From assembly GCA_934457115.1 (NCBI GenBank), contig CAKSHI010000010.1, forward strand, positions 1 to 52,858: a DNA stretch of 52,858 nt, written 5' to 3'. This stretch comes from an uncultured Eubacteriales bacterium. GTDB taxonomy: Bacteria > Bacillota > Clostridia > Oscillospirales > Acutalibacteraceae. Below the pieces are notes generated by a model. That model saw nothing but the letters and a program-made list of their open reading frames with translations, did no database searches and had not been told where the DNA came from. Below, piece after piece: positions 9,084 to 18,389 of the stretch (position 1 is its first letter; each line of letters starts with the position of its first letter). A program made the position numbers and the translations under genes.

Positions 9084-9812
9084 GTGAAAATATACGGAAA
9101 AAGCGATATTGGCTTAAAAAGGCAGACTAATCAAGACTGTTTCTATTCAGAGTGTATGGATGAAGATTTTGCGTTTGTTATAGTGTGTGACGGCATGGGA
9201 GGAGTAAACGGTGGAGGAACTGCCAGCAGAATAGCAGTAGATTCAATTAAAGATCAAATAAAACGCTCTTACAATAAAGATTTAAACCCAAGTGCTATAA
9301 GAAATTTATTGGAGTCTTCAGTATATAATGCCAATATGGCCATATACCAAAAACAACAAGAAGATCCCCTTTTAAATGGAATGGGAACGACTGTTGTAGT
9401 ATCTATTATTTTTGGCGATCACCTTTATACTGCACATATAGGGGATAGCAGAGCATATATAATTTCAAATAATAATATTAATCAAATTACAACTGATCAC
9501 TCGATTGTACAACAAATGGTCGACAAAGGTGAAATAACAAAAGAAGAGGCTATGCACCATCCTAGAAAAAATTTAATTACTCGTGCTTTGGGTGTAGACC
9601 AAGAGGTGCCGGCCGACTATATTGAAAAAGAGTTCTATCCTTCTGATACATTGGTATTATGTACGGATGGATTAAGTAACTATATATCAGAAGAAGAAAT
9701 ATATAACTGCTATAAAAATAATGGTATAGATTTACTATGCGATATATTGATTTCAAAGGCTAAAGACTTAGGTGGAGACGACAATATAACTGTCGTGCTC
9801 CTTCAAAGATAG
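9084..9812 (+). CDS. prpC: PP2C-family Ser/Thr protein phosphatase (Stp/PrpC)
   Basis: 242 residues, typical length. Metal-binding motifs of PP2C phosphatases are visible: KRQTNQD near residue 13, CDGMGGVNGG near 35, HIGDSRAY near 118, TDGLSNY near 193 and GGDDNITVV at the end. It dephosphorylates targets of the neighbouring kinase, and the pair regulates cell-wall growth and spore germination in relatives. Starts at GTG behind AAGGAGG; 12 bases separate it from prkC. Confidence 0.95.
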   Translation: MKIYGKSDIGLKRQTNQDCFYSECMDEDFAFVIVCDGMGGVNGGGTASRIAVDSIKDQIKRSYNKDLNPSAIRNLLESSVYNANMAIYQKQQEDPLLNGMGTTVVVSIIFGDHLYTAHIGDSRAYIISNNNINQITTDHSIVQQMVDKGEITKEEAMHHPRKNLITRALGVDQEVPADYIEKEFYPSDTLVLCTDGLSNYISEEEIYNCYKNNGIDLLCDILISKAKDLGGDDNITVVLLQR

Positions 9813-9824
9813 GAGAATTTTGTT

Positions 9825-11837
9825 ATGGATAAGTACGTTGGCAAAAGATTAGATGGCCGATATGAAATACATGAGTTAATAGGCGCAGGAGGTATGGCAC
9901 TTGTATACAAGGCCTATGATACTATAGAAGATAGAACTGTTGCTATAAAAATATTAAAGGATGAATTCCTCGATAACGACGATTTTATAAGAAGATTTAA
10001 GAATGAATCTAAAGCAATAGCTGTATTGTCCCACCCTAATATTGTTAAGGTTTATGACGTAAGCTTTGGTGACAGAATACAATATATCGTGATGGAATAT
10101 ATAGACGGCATTACATTAAAAGAGTATATAAGTAATCAAGAAGAACTAAGTTGGAAGGAAGCTCTTCACTTTACTATACAAATTCTAAAGGCCCTCCAAC
10201 ATGCTCATGAAAAGGGTATTGTCCATCGAGATATTAAGCCACAAAACATAATGCTTTTGCAGGATGGTACAATAAAGGTAACGGATTTTGGTATAGCACG
10301 TTTTTCTAAAAATGAAACCAGAACCATGACTGATAAAGCAATCGGCTCTGTACATTATATTGCCCCGGAACAAGCAAGAGGTGATTTAACTGACGAAAAG
10401 GCTGATATATATTCAGTAGGTGTGATGCTTTATGAAATGATAACGGGTGTATTACCTTTTGAAGCTGACAGTGCTGTTTCTGTCGCTATCATGCAAATGC
10501 AGGCAAAGCCAAAATCACCAAGGGAAATTAAACCTAATATTCCAATAGGTCTTGAAGAAATCACACTAAAGGCTATGCAGAAGGAAAAGTATAACCGTTT
10601 TCAATCTGCACAAGAAATGCTTAACGATATAAGTGAATTTGTGCTTGACCCGGATATAAGATTTAATTATAAGTATGAACATAAAGATGAAGATCAATTA
10701 AATAATAAACAAAGAAGAGTAGTACATGAGGATTACGGCGATAATTTCAACGATACAAACCGCCAAGAAGAAGCAAAAAAGAAAACTCGTACATTAATGA
10801 TAATTGGCGGTATCGCAGCAGCAGTTGTATTGATTGGCCTTATCTTTGGGATAATGGCATTTACAAGGTCATGCAGTTCTTCGAAGGATGTAGAGGTTCC
10901 TAATTTTGTTGGAATGAATATCTCAGACGTAAAAAATAATAAAGATTATAAATTTAAGTTTAATGAGGAGTCAGCTTACGACCCTAACCAAGAGGAAGGA
11001 ATAATTCTTGATCAAAATCCCAAAAATTCTTCAAAAAAGGTAAAGGAAGATGCAACAATAACCCTAAAGGTAAATACATCAGGAGCTTTAGTTTCAGTTC
11101 CTAATTTAAAAGGCCTTAAAGAGGATGCTGCAAAGGCCAAACTTCAGGAAAATTCTTTGGAATATGAGATTTTGTCGGTTGAGGATGACCAAACTGCCAA
11201 GGGAATTGTAAAAAGTACTGATCCGCAAGCAGGATCGCAGGTTACTGTCAAGACAGTAATAAAGGTATATGTAAGCAACGGACCGGCAGAAAAGAAAGTA
11301 AATGTACCGGATGTTATTGGCAAGAATTTAAGTGCTGCTAAGACAGAACTTACAAATAAAGGATTAAAAATTTCAGATAATATTGTATATGAGCAAAGTG
11401 ATAAAGATAAAGATACTGTATTGTCGACCAATCCACTTCCGGGCGTTGAGGTAAGTGAAGGTACCCCAATTCAATTGACATTGAGCAATGGTGAAAAGAA
11501 GGAAAAAACTATAGAGGTATATGTTGACCTTCCGTCTGATGTTAAATACGAGGTTACCGTTTCAAGTTATATAGATGGAGTCTTAGATAGTCAAAATAAA
11601 GTAGTGCCATCTTATAACAGCACATATACTTTGAGTGTCAAGGGAAGCAGCGGTACAAAAACTGTTAACGTCAATATCGATGGTCAACAGTATAGAGTAT
11701 TCACAGTAAATTTTGACTCAAGCAATGACCCCGTTAAAACTGTAGCTAAATATACCTTTACCCCAAAAGAGCAGTCTAGCTCAAGTCCAACTTCAAGCTC
11801 AAGTTCTAGCCCAAATTCAAACTCCGGTGTACAGTAA
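9825..11837 (+). CDS. prkC: PASTA-domain Ser/Thr kinase PrkC
   Basis: 670 residues. The cytoplasmic Hanks-type kinase (about 12-275) has the Gly loop GAGGMALVYK, Lys42, HRDIKPQN near 134 and a DFG motif. One transmembrane segment lies at about 323-345. Three extracellular PASTA repeats cover about 354-560, each starting VPNF/VPNL/VPDV. Then comes a beta-rich domain of about 75 residues and a Ser-Pro-rich tail of about 25 residues. PASTA domains bind muropeptides or lipid II. The Ser-rich tail may be a flexible wall-spanning end. Coupled to PP2C and rsgA in the usual order. Confidence 0.95.
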   Translation: MDKYVGKRLDGRYEIHELIGAGGMALVYKAYDTIEDRTVAIKILKDEFLDNDDFIRRFKNESKAIAVLSHPNIVKVYDVSFGDRIQYIVMEYIDGITLKEYISNQEELSWKEALHFTIQILKALQHAHEKGIVHRDIKPQNIMLLQDGTIKVTDFGIARFSKNETRTMTDKAIGSVHYIAPEQARGDLTDEKADIYSVGVMLYEMITGVLPFEADSAVSVAIMQMQAKPKSPREIKPNIPIGLEEITLKAMQKEKYNRFQSAQEMLNDISEFVLDPDIRFNYKYEHKDEDQLNNKQRRVVHEDYGDNFNDTNRQEEAKKKTRTLMIIGGIAAAVVLIGLIFGIMAFTRSCSSSKDVEVPNFVGMNISDVKNNKDYKFKFNEESAYDPNQEEGIILDQNPKNSSKKVKEDATITLKVNTSGALVSVPNLKGLKEDAAKAKLQENSLEYEILSVEDDQTAKGIVKSTDPQAGSQVTVKTVIKVYVSNGPAEKKVNVPDVIGKNLSAAKTELTNKGLKISDNIVYEQSDKDKDTVLSTNPLPGVEVSEGTPIQLTLSNGEKKEKTIEVYVDLPSDVKYEVTVSSYIDGVLDSQNKVVPSYNSTYTLSVKGSSGTKTVNVNIDGQQYRVFTVNFDSSNDPVKTVAKYTFTPKEQSSSSPTSSSSSSPNSNSGVQ

Positions 11838-11838
11838 T

Positions 11839-12720
11839 ATGAAAAATATAGAAGGAATTATTATCAAGGGAATAGGAGGATTCTATTATGTAGAAACCTC
11901 CGGTTCCAAGATTTATGAATGTAAAGCCAGAGGAATTTTTAGAAAAAGAGAAGTATCTCCTTGTGTAGGAGATAGAGTTGTTATCTCTGCTAATGAAGAT
12001 GGATTTTCATCAATCGAAGAAATTTTGGAACGAAAAAATCATTTGATTAGACCGCCGGTTTCTAATATAGATAGACTTTTTATAGTAGTTTCCACTTGTC
12101 ATCCAAAACCTAATTTTTTGGTAATTGATAAGATGATTTCAATAGCAACATATAAAAAAATTGAGCCAATCCTGGTTATTTCTAAGACAGATTTAAAAAG
12201 TGGCGATGATATTTATGATATATATAATAACTCTTTAATAAAATCGATTAAATTTTCATCTAAGACCGGCGATGGTAAAGAAGAAGTAAGATCATTAATT
12301 AAACCCGGGATAAATGTTTTTACAGGTAATTCAGGTGTAGGTAAATCATCACTTTTAAATATACTTTATCCAAGCCTTTCCTTAAAAACTGGTATTACAA
12401 GTAAAAAACTTGACCGAGGTAAACATACCACAAGGCATGTTGAGCTTTTCAAATTTGGTGAAGATACCTATTTAGCAGATACACCGGGTTTTTCAATGAT
12501 TGATATCCAAAGATTTGAGGATATAAAAAAAGAGGATTTAGCCGAGTGCTTTTCAGAATTTGAACCATATATAAATAATTGTAAGTTTAATTCATGTTCA
12601 CATACGTGCGAAAAAGGTTGCGCTGTTATCGAAGCACTTGAAAACGGCAAAATCGAAAAGTCTCGTCATTCAAGTTATGTCGCTATGTATAACGAGCTTA
12701 AAGAAATTCACACATGGTAA
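11839..12720 (+). CDS. rsgA: Ribosome small-subunit GTPase RsgA
   Basis: 293 residues. A circularly permuted GTPase that helps mature the 30S subunit. An N-terminal OB fold is followed by permuted G motifs: SKTD (G4) near 116, GNSGVGKSS (G1) near 162 and DTPGFS (G3) near 214. A C-terminal zinc knuckle shows C, C, H and C within CKFNSCSHTCEKGC. An in-frame GTG at 11827 lies inside prkC; the ATG at 11839, just after the prkC stop, is preferred. The rpe and thiN genes that follow rsgA in Bacillus are absent. Confidence 0.94.
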   Translation: MKNIEGIIIKGIGGFYYVETSGSKIYECKARGIFRKREVSPCVGDRVVISANEDGFSSIEEILERKNHLIRPPVSNIDRLFIVVSTCHPKPNFLVIDKMISIATYKKIEPILVISKTDLKSGDDIYDIYNNSLIKSIKFSSKTGDGKEEVRSLIKPGINVFTGNSGVGKSSLLNILYPSLSLKTGITSKKLDRGKHTTRHVELFKFGEDTYLADTPGFSMIDIQRFEDIKKEDLAECFSEFEPYINNCKFNSCSHTCEKGCAVIEALENGKIEKSRHSSYVAMYNELKEIHTW

Positions 12721-12788
12721 AGTTTTGTATATAATATAGTAAGACTTGAAATCGTTCTACCCTACTTAATTATTGGCGGTGAAAACAT

Positions 12789-12932
12789 ATGTGTGACTAT
12801 CGTTATCAAGGGCGCATGGCATTTATTTTTGGATTGGGCTTAACGATTTCATGCTTCTGTCCTGAGAGGTTTATCATACTTATTGTTGCAACAATAGTGA
12901 TAATTTTAGCAATTGCTCTTATGAAATGTTAG
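12789..12932 (+). CDS. Small membrane protein, 47 residues
   Basis: ATG behind GGCGGTG. The product starts MCDYRYQGRMAFIFGLGLTI and has two hydrophobic stretches separated by a CFCP turn, ending ALMKC. Tiny proteins of this pattern (glycine-rich hydrophobic start, central C-x-C-P, second hydrophobic stretch, C-terminal Cys) occur in other Firmicutes from my recollection, without an assigned function. It lies between rsgA and spoVM on the same strand. The ORF is short, so coding status rests on the ribosome site, the membrane pattern and the tight fit between neighbours. Confidence 0.6.
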   Translation: MCDYRYQGRMAFIFGLGLTISCFCPERFIILIVATIVIILAIALMKC

Positions 12933-12949
12933 TAATTGGAGGGCTTGGT

Positions 12950-13033
12950 ATGAAAGTTGTTCTTGTTAAAAGTCCCAAATTCATAGGATTTGTTTTAAGA
13001 AAGATGTTTAAAGTAAAAAAGGAAAATCTATAA
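12950..13033 (+). CDS. spoVM: Stage V sporulation protein M (SpoVM)
   Basis: 27 residues beginning MKVVLVKSPKFIGFVLRKMF, with a short basic tail. This matches the Bacillus subtilis SpoVM pattern (26 residues, MKxxxIKLPKFLGGIVRAML): same spacing of the K-x-PKF-G motif and the amphipathic helix. SpoVM senses positive membrane curvature on the forespore and anchors SpoIVA for coat assembly. GGAGGG lies 8 bases upstream of ATG and a strong terminator follows. Location after rsgA agrees with the prpC-prkC-rsgA-rpe-thiN-spoVM order in Bacillus. It implies the organism makes, or recently made, endospores. Confidence 0.85.
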   Translation: MKVVLVKSPKFIGFVLRKMFKVKKENL

Positions 13034-13039
13034 TTCTTT

Positions 13040-13066
13040 GCACCCAAGTTCTTTGGGTGCTTTTTT
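13040..13066 (+). terminator. Terminator closing the remA-spoVM unit
   Basis: Perfect 8-bp stem GCACCCAA/TTGGGTGC with a five-base loop, followed by six T. It lies 6 bases after the spoVM stop. Confidence 0.92.
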
Positions 13067-13142
13067 GTCGCCAAAATTATAAAATAATCATAACTCGAGC
13101 AGTTTACCTTGAGATGAATTTAAGAACCTAATAAAATTTCAC

Positions 13143-13171
13143 TTTACATAATGCTGGTATTATTGTACAAT
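13143..13171 (+). promoter_or_regulatory. Promoter of the pyrH-polC operon
   Basis: TTTACA (13143-13148), 17-base spacer, TACAAT (13166-13171), 35 bases before the pyrH start. The unit starts with pyrH here rather than rpsB-tsf. Confidence 0.6.
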
Positions 13172-13205
13172 AAAATAAAAAGCTTTTTTAAGGAGTGGTT
13201 TTTGT

Positions 13206-13913
13206 TTGAAACCTAAATATAAAAGAATTCTACTTAAATTGAGTGGTGAAGCACTTTCAGGTCAAAAAGATCATGGTATTGACTTTGATACAGTTTTGAA
13301 TATATGTCAACCAATCAAGGAATGTGTTGATATGGGTGTACAAGTTGCAATAGTCGTAGGTGGAGGTAACTTTTGGAGAGGTCGAAGCAGCGGTAAGATG
13401 GACAGAACCCGTGCAGACCATATGGGTATGTTGGCAACTGGAATCAATGCCCTTGGCGTAGCAGATGCACTTGAGCAGCTTGGTTTACAAGTACGAGTTC
13501 AAACTGCTATTTCAATGCAGCAAATCGCAGAGCCCTACATACGAAATCGTGCAGTACGCCATTTAGAGAAAAATAGAGTAGTTGTGTTTGGTTGTGGAAC
13601 AGGAAATCCGTTCTTCTCGACAGATACTGCTGCATCTCTTCGTGCAGCTGAAATTGATGCTGATATTATTTTGAAGGCCACAATGGTTGATGGAGTTTAC
13701 GACAGTGATCCTAAGAAGAATCCAAATGCAATAAAATATGATTCAATCTCCTTTGCTGATGTTTTGCACCAAAATCTAGGAGTAATGGACAGTACTGCTG
13801 CATCCCTTTGCAAAGATAATGATATTCCTATTTTGGTATTTAGTCTTGAAGAACCACATAATATAGTTTCAGCAGTATGTGGTGAACCAATTGGTACTAT
13901 AGTTAGAAAATAA
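13206..13913 (+). CDS. pyrH: UMP kinase
   Basis: 235 residues. It converts UMP to UDP; hexameric amino-acid-kinase fold, not related to eukaryotic UMP kinases. Motifs: KLSGEALSG at the start, VVGGGNFWRG near 56, the DHMGMLAT region, and the ATP-binding GTGNPFFSTDTAA. Start is TTG with AAGGAG 10 bases upstream; no closer ATG fits. It is followed by frr, the usual pair. Confidence 0.96.
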   Translation: MKPKYKRILLKLSGEALSGQKDHGIDFDTVLNICQPIKECVDMGVQVAIVVGGGNFWRGRSSGKMDRTRADHMGMLATGINALGVADALEQLGLQVRVQTAISMQQIAEPYIRNRAVRHLEKNRVVVFGCGTGNPFFSTDTAASLRAAEIDADIILKATMVDGVYDSDPKKNPNAIKYDSISFADVLHQNLGVMDSTAASLCKDNDIPILVFSLEEPHNIVSAVCGEPIGTIVRK

Positions 13914-13939
13914 ATATTAATTTTTTGGAGGATATTCTA

Positions 13940-14494
13940 ATGAAAACAGTATTTAAAAATACAGAAAACAAAATGTCTAAATCAATAGATGCACTTATAA
14001 GCGAATACGCAGCTATTCGTGCAGGAAGAGCAAACCCTGCAGTACTTGATAAAATTTTAGTTGACTACTATGATACCCCAACTCCTATCAATCAATTGGC
14101 AGCTGTCGCTGTTACTGAAGCAAGGACTTTAACAATCCAACCTTGGGATATATCAGTTGTAAGGGGAATTGAAAAGGCCATACAAGCGTCAGACCTAGGA
14201 ATCAATCCTCAAACAGACGGAAAAACTATTCGAATAACGTTCCCTGCTCTTACTGAAGACCGCAGAAGAGAAATAGTCAAGGATATAGCTAAGATAGCCG
14301 AAAATTCAAAAGTATCTATCCGTTCTATAAGAAGAGACAGCATAGACAAACTTAAGAATATGAAAAAAACTGCAGAAATAACAGAAGATGATCTAAAACA
14401 AGCAGAAAAACATATTCAAGATTTGACAGATAAATTCTGCAAAGAAGTAGATGAAATCTCCGCAAAAAAAGAAAAAGAGATTATGGAAATATAA
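13940..14494 (+). CDS. frr: Ribosome recycling factor
   Basis: 184 residues, the standard length. It splits post-termination ribosomes with EF-G. Recognised by the helical start, the RAGRANPAVLDKI motif, the NQLAAVAVTEARTLTIQPW beta region, and the C-terminal helices with IRRDSIDKLK. A TTG five codons upstream overlaps the ribosome site GGAGG, so ATG at 13940 is the start. Confidence 0.96.
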   Translation: MKTVFKNTENKMSKSIDALISEYAAIRAGRANPAVLDKILVDYYDTPTPINQLAAVAVTEARTLTIQPWDISVVRGIEKAIQASDLGINPQTDGKTIRITFPALTEDRRREIVKDIAKIAENSKVSIRSIRRDSIDKLKNMKKTAEITEDDLKQAEKHIQDLTDKFCKEVDEISAKKEKEIMEI

Positions 14495-14517
14495 CTTTAA
14501 GATTGGCAGTGTAGAAA

Positions 14518-15261
14518 ATGGGTATATTTAAAAAAAACAACAATAAAAAAGATACCCCCGAAAGGAAATTACCTTTACACATAGGTATTATTATGGATGG
14601 CAACGGCAGGTGGGCTAAAAAGCGAGGTTTACCTCGTTCCGCCGGCCATAAAGTAGGTGCGTCTAATTTTAGAACCATAACCAAATATTGCAGCAATATA
14701 GGAATAAAATATCTTACGGTTTATGCCTTTTCTACTGAAAATTGGAAAAGGTCAACTGAAGAGGTTAACTTTTTAATGAACCTTTTTGAAGAATATCTTA
14801 AAGAAGCTCTTGAAGACTTTCAAGATGAAAATATAAAGATTAACTTTTTGGGAGATACATCCTCTTTTTCTGCAAAGATTCAGGAGTTAATTAAAGAGGT
14901 TAAGGATGCTTCCGCTAAAAATGACGGCATGGTTTTAAATATAGCCATGAATTATGGAAGCAGAGATGAAATAACCTATGCAGCTAAACAAATAGCCAGT
15001 GATGTTAAAAATGGCATTATTGAAATATCAGATATTAATGAGGACTTATTTGCAAGTAAGCTTTATACTGCTAATCAGCCCGACCCGGATCTAATAATAC
15101 GTCCAAGCGGTGAATATCGATTGTCAAATTTCCTTTTGTGGCAGTCTGCCTATGCAGAACTTGTAGTCATGGATGTATTATGGCCGGACTTTAAGGAAAA
15201 GGATCTTGAAAGAGCCTTGGACGAGTACTCATCGAGAAATAGGCGTTTTGGGGGTGTATAA
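14518..15261 (+). CDS. uppS: Isoprenyl (undecaprenyl-diphosphate) synthase
   Basis: 247 residues. It condenses isopentenyl diphosphate onto farnesyl diphosphate to make the undecaprenyl carrier for peptidoglycan and surface polysaccharide. Motifs: IMDGNGRWAKKRG with the catalytic Asp near residue 26, YAFSTENWKRS, and the C-terminal RPSGEYRLSNFLLWQ. The ribosome site is weak. The stop is immediately followed by the GTG start of cdsA. Confidence 0.95.
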   Translation: MGIFKKNNNKKDTPERKLPLHIGIIMDGNGRWAKKRGLPRSAGHKVGASNFRTITKYCSNIGIKYLTVYAFSTENWKRSTEEVNFLMNLFEEYLKEALEDFQDENIKINFLGDTSSFSAKIQELIKEVKDASAKNDGMVLNIAMNYGSRDEITYAAKQIASDVKNGIIEISDINEDLFASKLYTANQPDPDLIIRPSGEYRLSNFLLWQSAYAELVVMDVLWPDFKEKDLERALDEYSSRNRRFGGV

Positions 15262-16086
15262 GTGGTAAAAAGAACTATATCAGGTATAATTGGAGCAGTA
15301 TTTGTTATTTTTGCTTTAATGTGTAATCAAAGTTTTCCTATACTATTAAATATATTAATAGCAGGGGTTACATTGTTTTGTATGTATGAGATATTTTCAG
15401 CGATGAATATATTAGATAAATATATACTTATTGTTCCTACCTTTCTGCTTGATGTTATAGTATCATTTTTTGTAACACCAATAATAATGCTTTCTTGTTT
15501 TTATTTGTACACCCTACTACTTTTTCTCTTTATGATTTTATTAAAGAAAAAAGTAATTTTTAAGGAAATCGCAGTTGTATATACCCTAACAATAGTTATA
15601 ACATTTTCCTTAAATCTTTTCTTGGTGTTAAGAGATAAAAGCGGAGTTTATGGAACGTTTTATACTGTATTTATATTGGTAATAGCATGGCTTGCGGATA
15701 CAGGAGCTTACTTTTTTGGAAGTTTATTTGGCAAACACAAACTTTGCCCGGAGATAAGCCCTAAGAAAACTGTAGAAGGAGCTGTTTTTGGGGTAATATC
15801 GTCAATTGCTTCGAGCCTTTTGGTATGTTTTATATTTAATACGTACTTGTTTGAAAAACATGTAGAAATTAATCTTTTATATGTAGCATTAATAGCCTTC
15901 TTTGGCGCTATTATTTCTATTATAGGAGATTTATCATTTTCTCTTGTAAAACGAGGCTGCAATGTCAAGGACTTTGGAAATGTAATTCCGGGTCATGGGG
16001 GAATGTTAGATAGAATGGACAGTGTGATATTAGTAGTGCCATATATATTTATAATAAATTCATTTTTCCCAATAATACCTATGTAA
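15262..16086 (+). CDS. cdsA: Phosphatidate cytidylyltransferase (CDP-diglyceride synthase)
   Basis: 274 residues, strongly hydrophobic with about seven or eight membrane segments. It makes CDP-diacylglycerol from phosphatidic acid and CTP. The family signature near the end reads KDFGNVIPGHGGMLDRMDS. GTG start directly follows the uppS stop. A very AT-rich, Leu/Ile/Phe-rich gene as expected. Confidence 0.94.
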   Translation: MVKRTISGIIGAVFVIFALMCNQSFPILLNILIAGVTLFCMYEIFSAMNILDKYILIVPTFLLDVIVSFFVTPIIMLSCFYLYTLLLFLFMILLKKKVIFKEIAVVYTLTIVITFSLNLFLVLRDKSGVYGTFYTVFILVIAWLADTGAYFFGSLFGKHKLCPEISPKKTVEGAVFGVISSIASSLLVCFIFNTYLFEKHVEINLLYVALIAFFGAIISIIGDLSFSLVKRGCNVKDFGNVIPGHGGMLDRMDSVILVVPYIFIINSFFPIIPM

Positions 16087-16123
16087 TTATCATATAATAA
16101 TATTGATTAGCCGGTGAATAATA

Positions 16124-17275
16124 ATGATTAAAAAAATATCAATTTTGGGTTCAACAGGTTCAATAGGAACCCAAGCTTTAGATGTAGTTAGAAAACTTAA
16201 TTTAAAAGTATCAGCCTTAGCGGCAAACAGTAACATAAGGCTTTTGGAAGAACAAATAAGAGAATTCAAACCTTCAACTGTTGCAGTCTTTGATAAAAAC
16301 GCAGCAGTTGAACTTAAAAAAAATATAAAAGACTTGGATATAGAAGTAAAAGCATCTATGGATGGACTTTGTGAAGTAGCCTCTATAGAAGATACTGATA
16401 TGGTTTTAAATTCAGTAGTTGGTATGGTGGGTTTAAAGCCTACTTTATCTGCAATAAAAGCTAAAAGGAATATTGCGTTGGCTAACAAAGAAACACTTGT
16501 AGCCGGCGGAAAAATTGTAATGGAAGAGGCTAGAAAACAAAATGTTAGCATATATCCGGTAGATAGTGAACATTCAGCAATTTTTCAATGCCTTCAAGGG
16601 GCACCTAAAAATAGATCATTAAAGAAAATCATCCTTACGGCTTCCGGTGGTCCGTTCTTCGGTAAAGACATGGAATTTTTAAAGACAGTTACACCAAAGG
16701 ATGCTTTAAAACACCCCAATTGGAATATGGGAGCTAAAATCACAATAGACTCTGCATCCATGATGAATAAAGGGCTTGAAATTATAGAAGCAGCATGGCT
16801 TTTTGATATGCCAATAGATAATATTGATGTTGTGATCCATAGAGAGAGCATTATTCACTCTTTAATAGAATATAATGATAATTCAGTTATAGCTCAACTT
16901 GGTCTTCCTGATATGAGAATACCTATTCAATATGCTATAACGTATCCCAATAGGTACCCTTCTCCTGTAAAGGAGTTGGACTTAACAGATATAGCAAGGC
17001 TCTCTTTTTATAAACCGGATTATGATAATTTTACTTGTTTAAACGCATGTAAGAAAGCATTTAACCTTGGTGGTACTGCGCCTGCAATAGCAAATGCTGC
17101 CAACGAGGAAGCAGTTAAGCTATTCTTAGAAAATAAAATCTCATTTTTGGATATAGGATCATTGGTAAACCAGGCTATAAATCATCAAAAGATTGTAGAA
17201 ATAAATGATCTTGATGATGTTTTGAATGCAGATAAAGCATCAAGACTTTACATTAAAGAACTTGTTTCAAAATAA
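16124..17275 (+). CDS. dxr: 1-deoxy-D-xylulose 5-phosphate reductoisomerase
   Basis: 383 residues. First committed enzyme of the MEP isoprenoid route, NADPH-dependent. Motifs: NADPH loop GSTGSIGTQ near residue 8, ALANKETLVAGG near 122, metal and substrate motif PVDSEHSAIFQ near 146, and SGGPF near 182. Together with ispG and uppS in this operon it links isoprenoid supply to lipid-carrier synthesis. Confidence 0.96.
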   Translation: MIKKISILGSTGSIGTQALDVVRKLNLKVSALAANSNIRLLEEQIREFKPSTVAVFDKNAAVELKKNIKDLDIEVKASMDGLCEVASIEDTDMVLNSVVGMVGLKPTLSAIKAKRNIALANKETLVAGGKIVMEEARKQNVSIYPVDSEHSAIFQCLQGAPKNRSLKKIILTASGGPFFGKDMEFLKTVTPKDALKHPNWNMGAKITIDSASMMNKGLEIIEAAWLFDMPIDNIDVVIHRESIIHSLIEYNDNSVIAQLGLPDMRIPIQYAITYPNRYPSPVKELDLTDIARLSFYKPDYDNFTCLNACKKAFNLGGTAPAIANAANEEAVKLFLENKISFLDIGSLVNQAINHQKIVEINDLDDVLNADKASRLYIKELVSK

Positions 17276-17297
17276 TTTTTTGTTTTACGAGAAGGGA

Positions 17298-18389
17298 ATG
17301 ATCGCAATTAATATTCTTACTAATGCTTTATTAATTATTATCGCCTTATTATTATTTAATTTTATAATCTTTATACATGAATTTGGTCATTTCTTTACGG
17401 CTAAGCTTTCAGGAGTGAAGGTCAATGAGTTTGCTTTAGGCATGGGTCCTGCAATTTTCAAAATTCAAAAAGGTGAAACCTTATATTCACTTAGGGCTTT
17501 TCCAATAGGCGGTTTTTGCTCGATGGAAGGTGAAGATGAAGAAAGTGATGATGAATCCTCGTTTTCTAAAAAACCTGTATGGAAGCGCATAATTATCGTT
17601 GCTGCGGGCGCTATTATGAATATTATCTTAGGTTTAGTATTAATGATAATACTTTTATCCCAGCAGAATTACTTTGCATCTACAACCGTCGCAAAATTTG
17701 CGGATAATGCAACCTCCTCTAATTATGGACTCGAAGTTGGGGATAAAATCTTATCTATAAACGGATATAAGGTAAAAACGGATAGAGATTTAACCTTTGC
17801 TCTCTCTACGGCACCAAATGCTACATTGAATATGCTTGTAGAAAGAAACGGGGAAAAGGTCAACTTAGAGAATGTTACATTCTCAACTCAAAAAGCTGAA
17901 AATGGTATGGATATAATACAACTTGACTTTTACGTTATGCCTATAGAAAGAACGTTTACAAGTTTAATGTCTCAATCATTTTTTACCACAGTCTCTACAA
18001 TAAGAATGGTTTGGGCAAGCTTAATAGGAATTATTACGGGTAGATTTGGTCTTAATGATATCGCAGGACCTATAGGAGCAGCAAGTGCTATTGGGCAGGC
18101 TGCAAGCATTGGTTTGCAAGCGAACTTTTTGCAGGCCGTAAATAATATAGTTATGATGATGGTAATGATAACCGTCAATTTAGGTATTGTTAATTTATTG
18201 CCACTCCCCGCTTTGGACGGTGGAAGGCTTGTTTTCTTAATTTTAGAGGCTATAAGAAGAAAACCTGTACCTCCTAAATATGAGGGTTGGGTTCATGCTT
18301 CGGGTTTTGCTCTTTTGATGGCTTTGATGGCTGTCATTACTTTTAGCGATATTTTAAGATTGGTTACCGGGAAAGGTCTGGGTGCTTAA
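17298..18389 (+). CDS. rseP: Site-2 protease family RseP/RasP, zinc intramembrane protease
   Basis: About 363 residues. The active site HEFGH sits in the first membrane segment (near residue 27), one PDZ domain lies around 145-215, and the second metal ligand is in LLPLPALDGGRL near 300. It cleaves membrane-bound anti-sigma factors and remnant signal peptides. An upstream in-frame ATG at 17226 lies inside dxr and would add 24 polar residues before the first membrane segment; ATG 17298 is preferred although GAAGGG is close. The stop overlaps ispG (TAATG). Confidence 0.92.
   Translation: MIAINILTNALLIIIALLLFNFIIFIHEFGHFFTAKLSGVKVNEFALGMGPAIFKIQKGETLYSLRAFPIGGFCSMEGEDEESDDESSFSKKPVWKRIIIVAAGAIMNIILGLVLMIILLSQQNYFASTTVAKFADNATSSNYGLEVGDKILSINGYKVKTDRDLTFALSTAPNATLNMLVERNGEKVNLENVTFSTQKAENGMDIIQLDFYVMPIERTFTSLMSQSFFTTVSTIRMVWASLIGIITGRFGLNDIAGPIGAASAIGQAASIGLQANFLQAVNNIVMMMVMITVNLGIVNLLPLPALDGGRLVFLILEAIRRKPVPPKYEGWVHASGFALLMALMAVITFSDILRLVTGKGLGA

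Noticed and set aside
16090..16551. 153-codon minus-strand frame opposite dxr
   Set aside because: Overlaps the motif-bearing start of dxr; composition is that of a complementary strand shadow.
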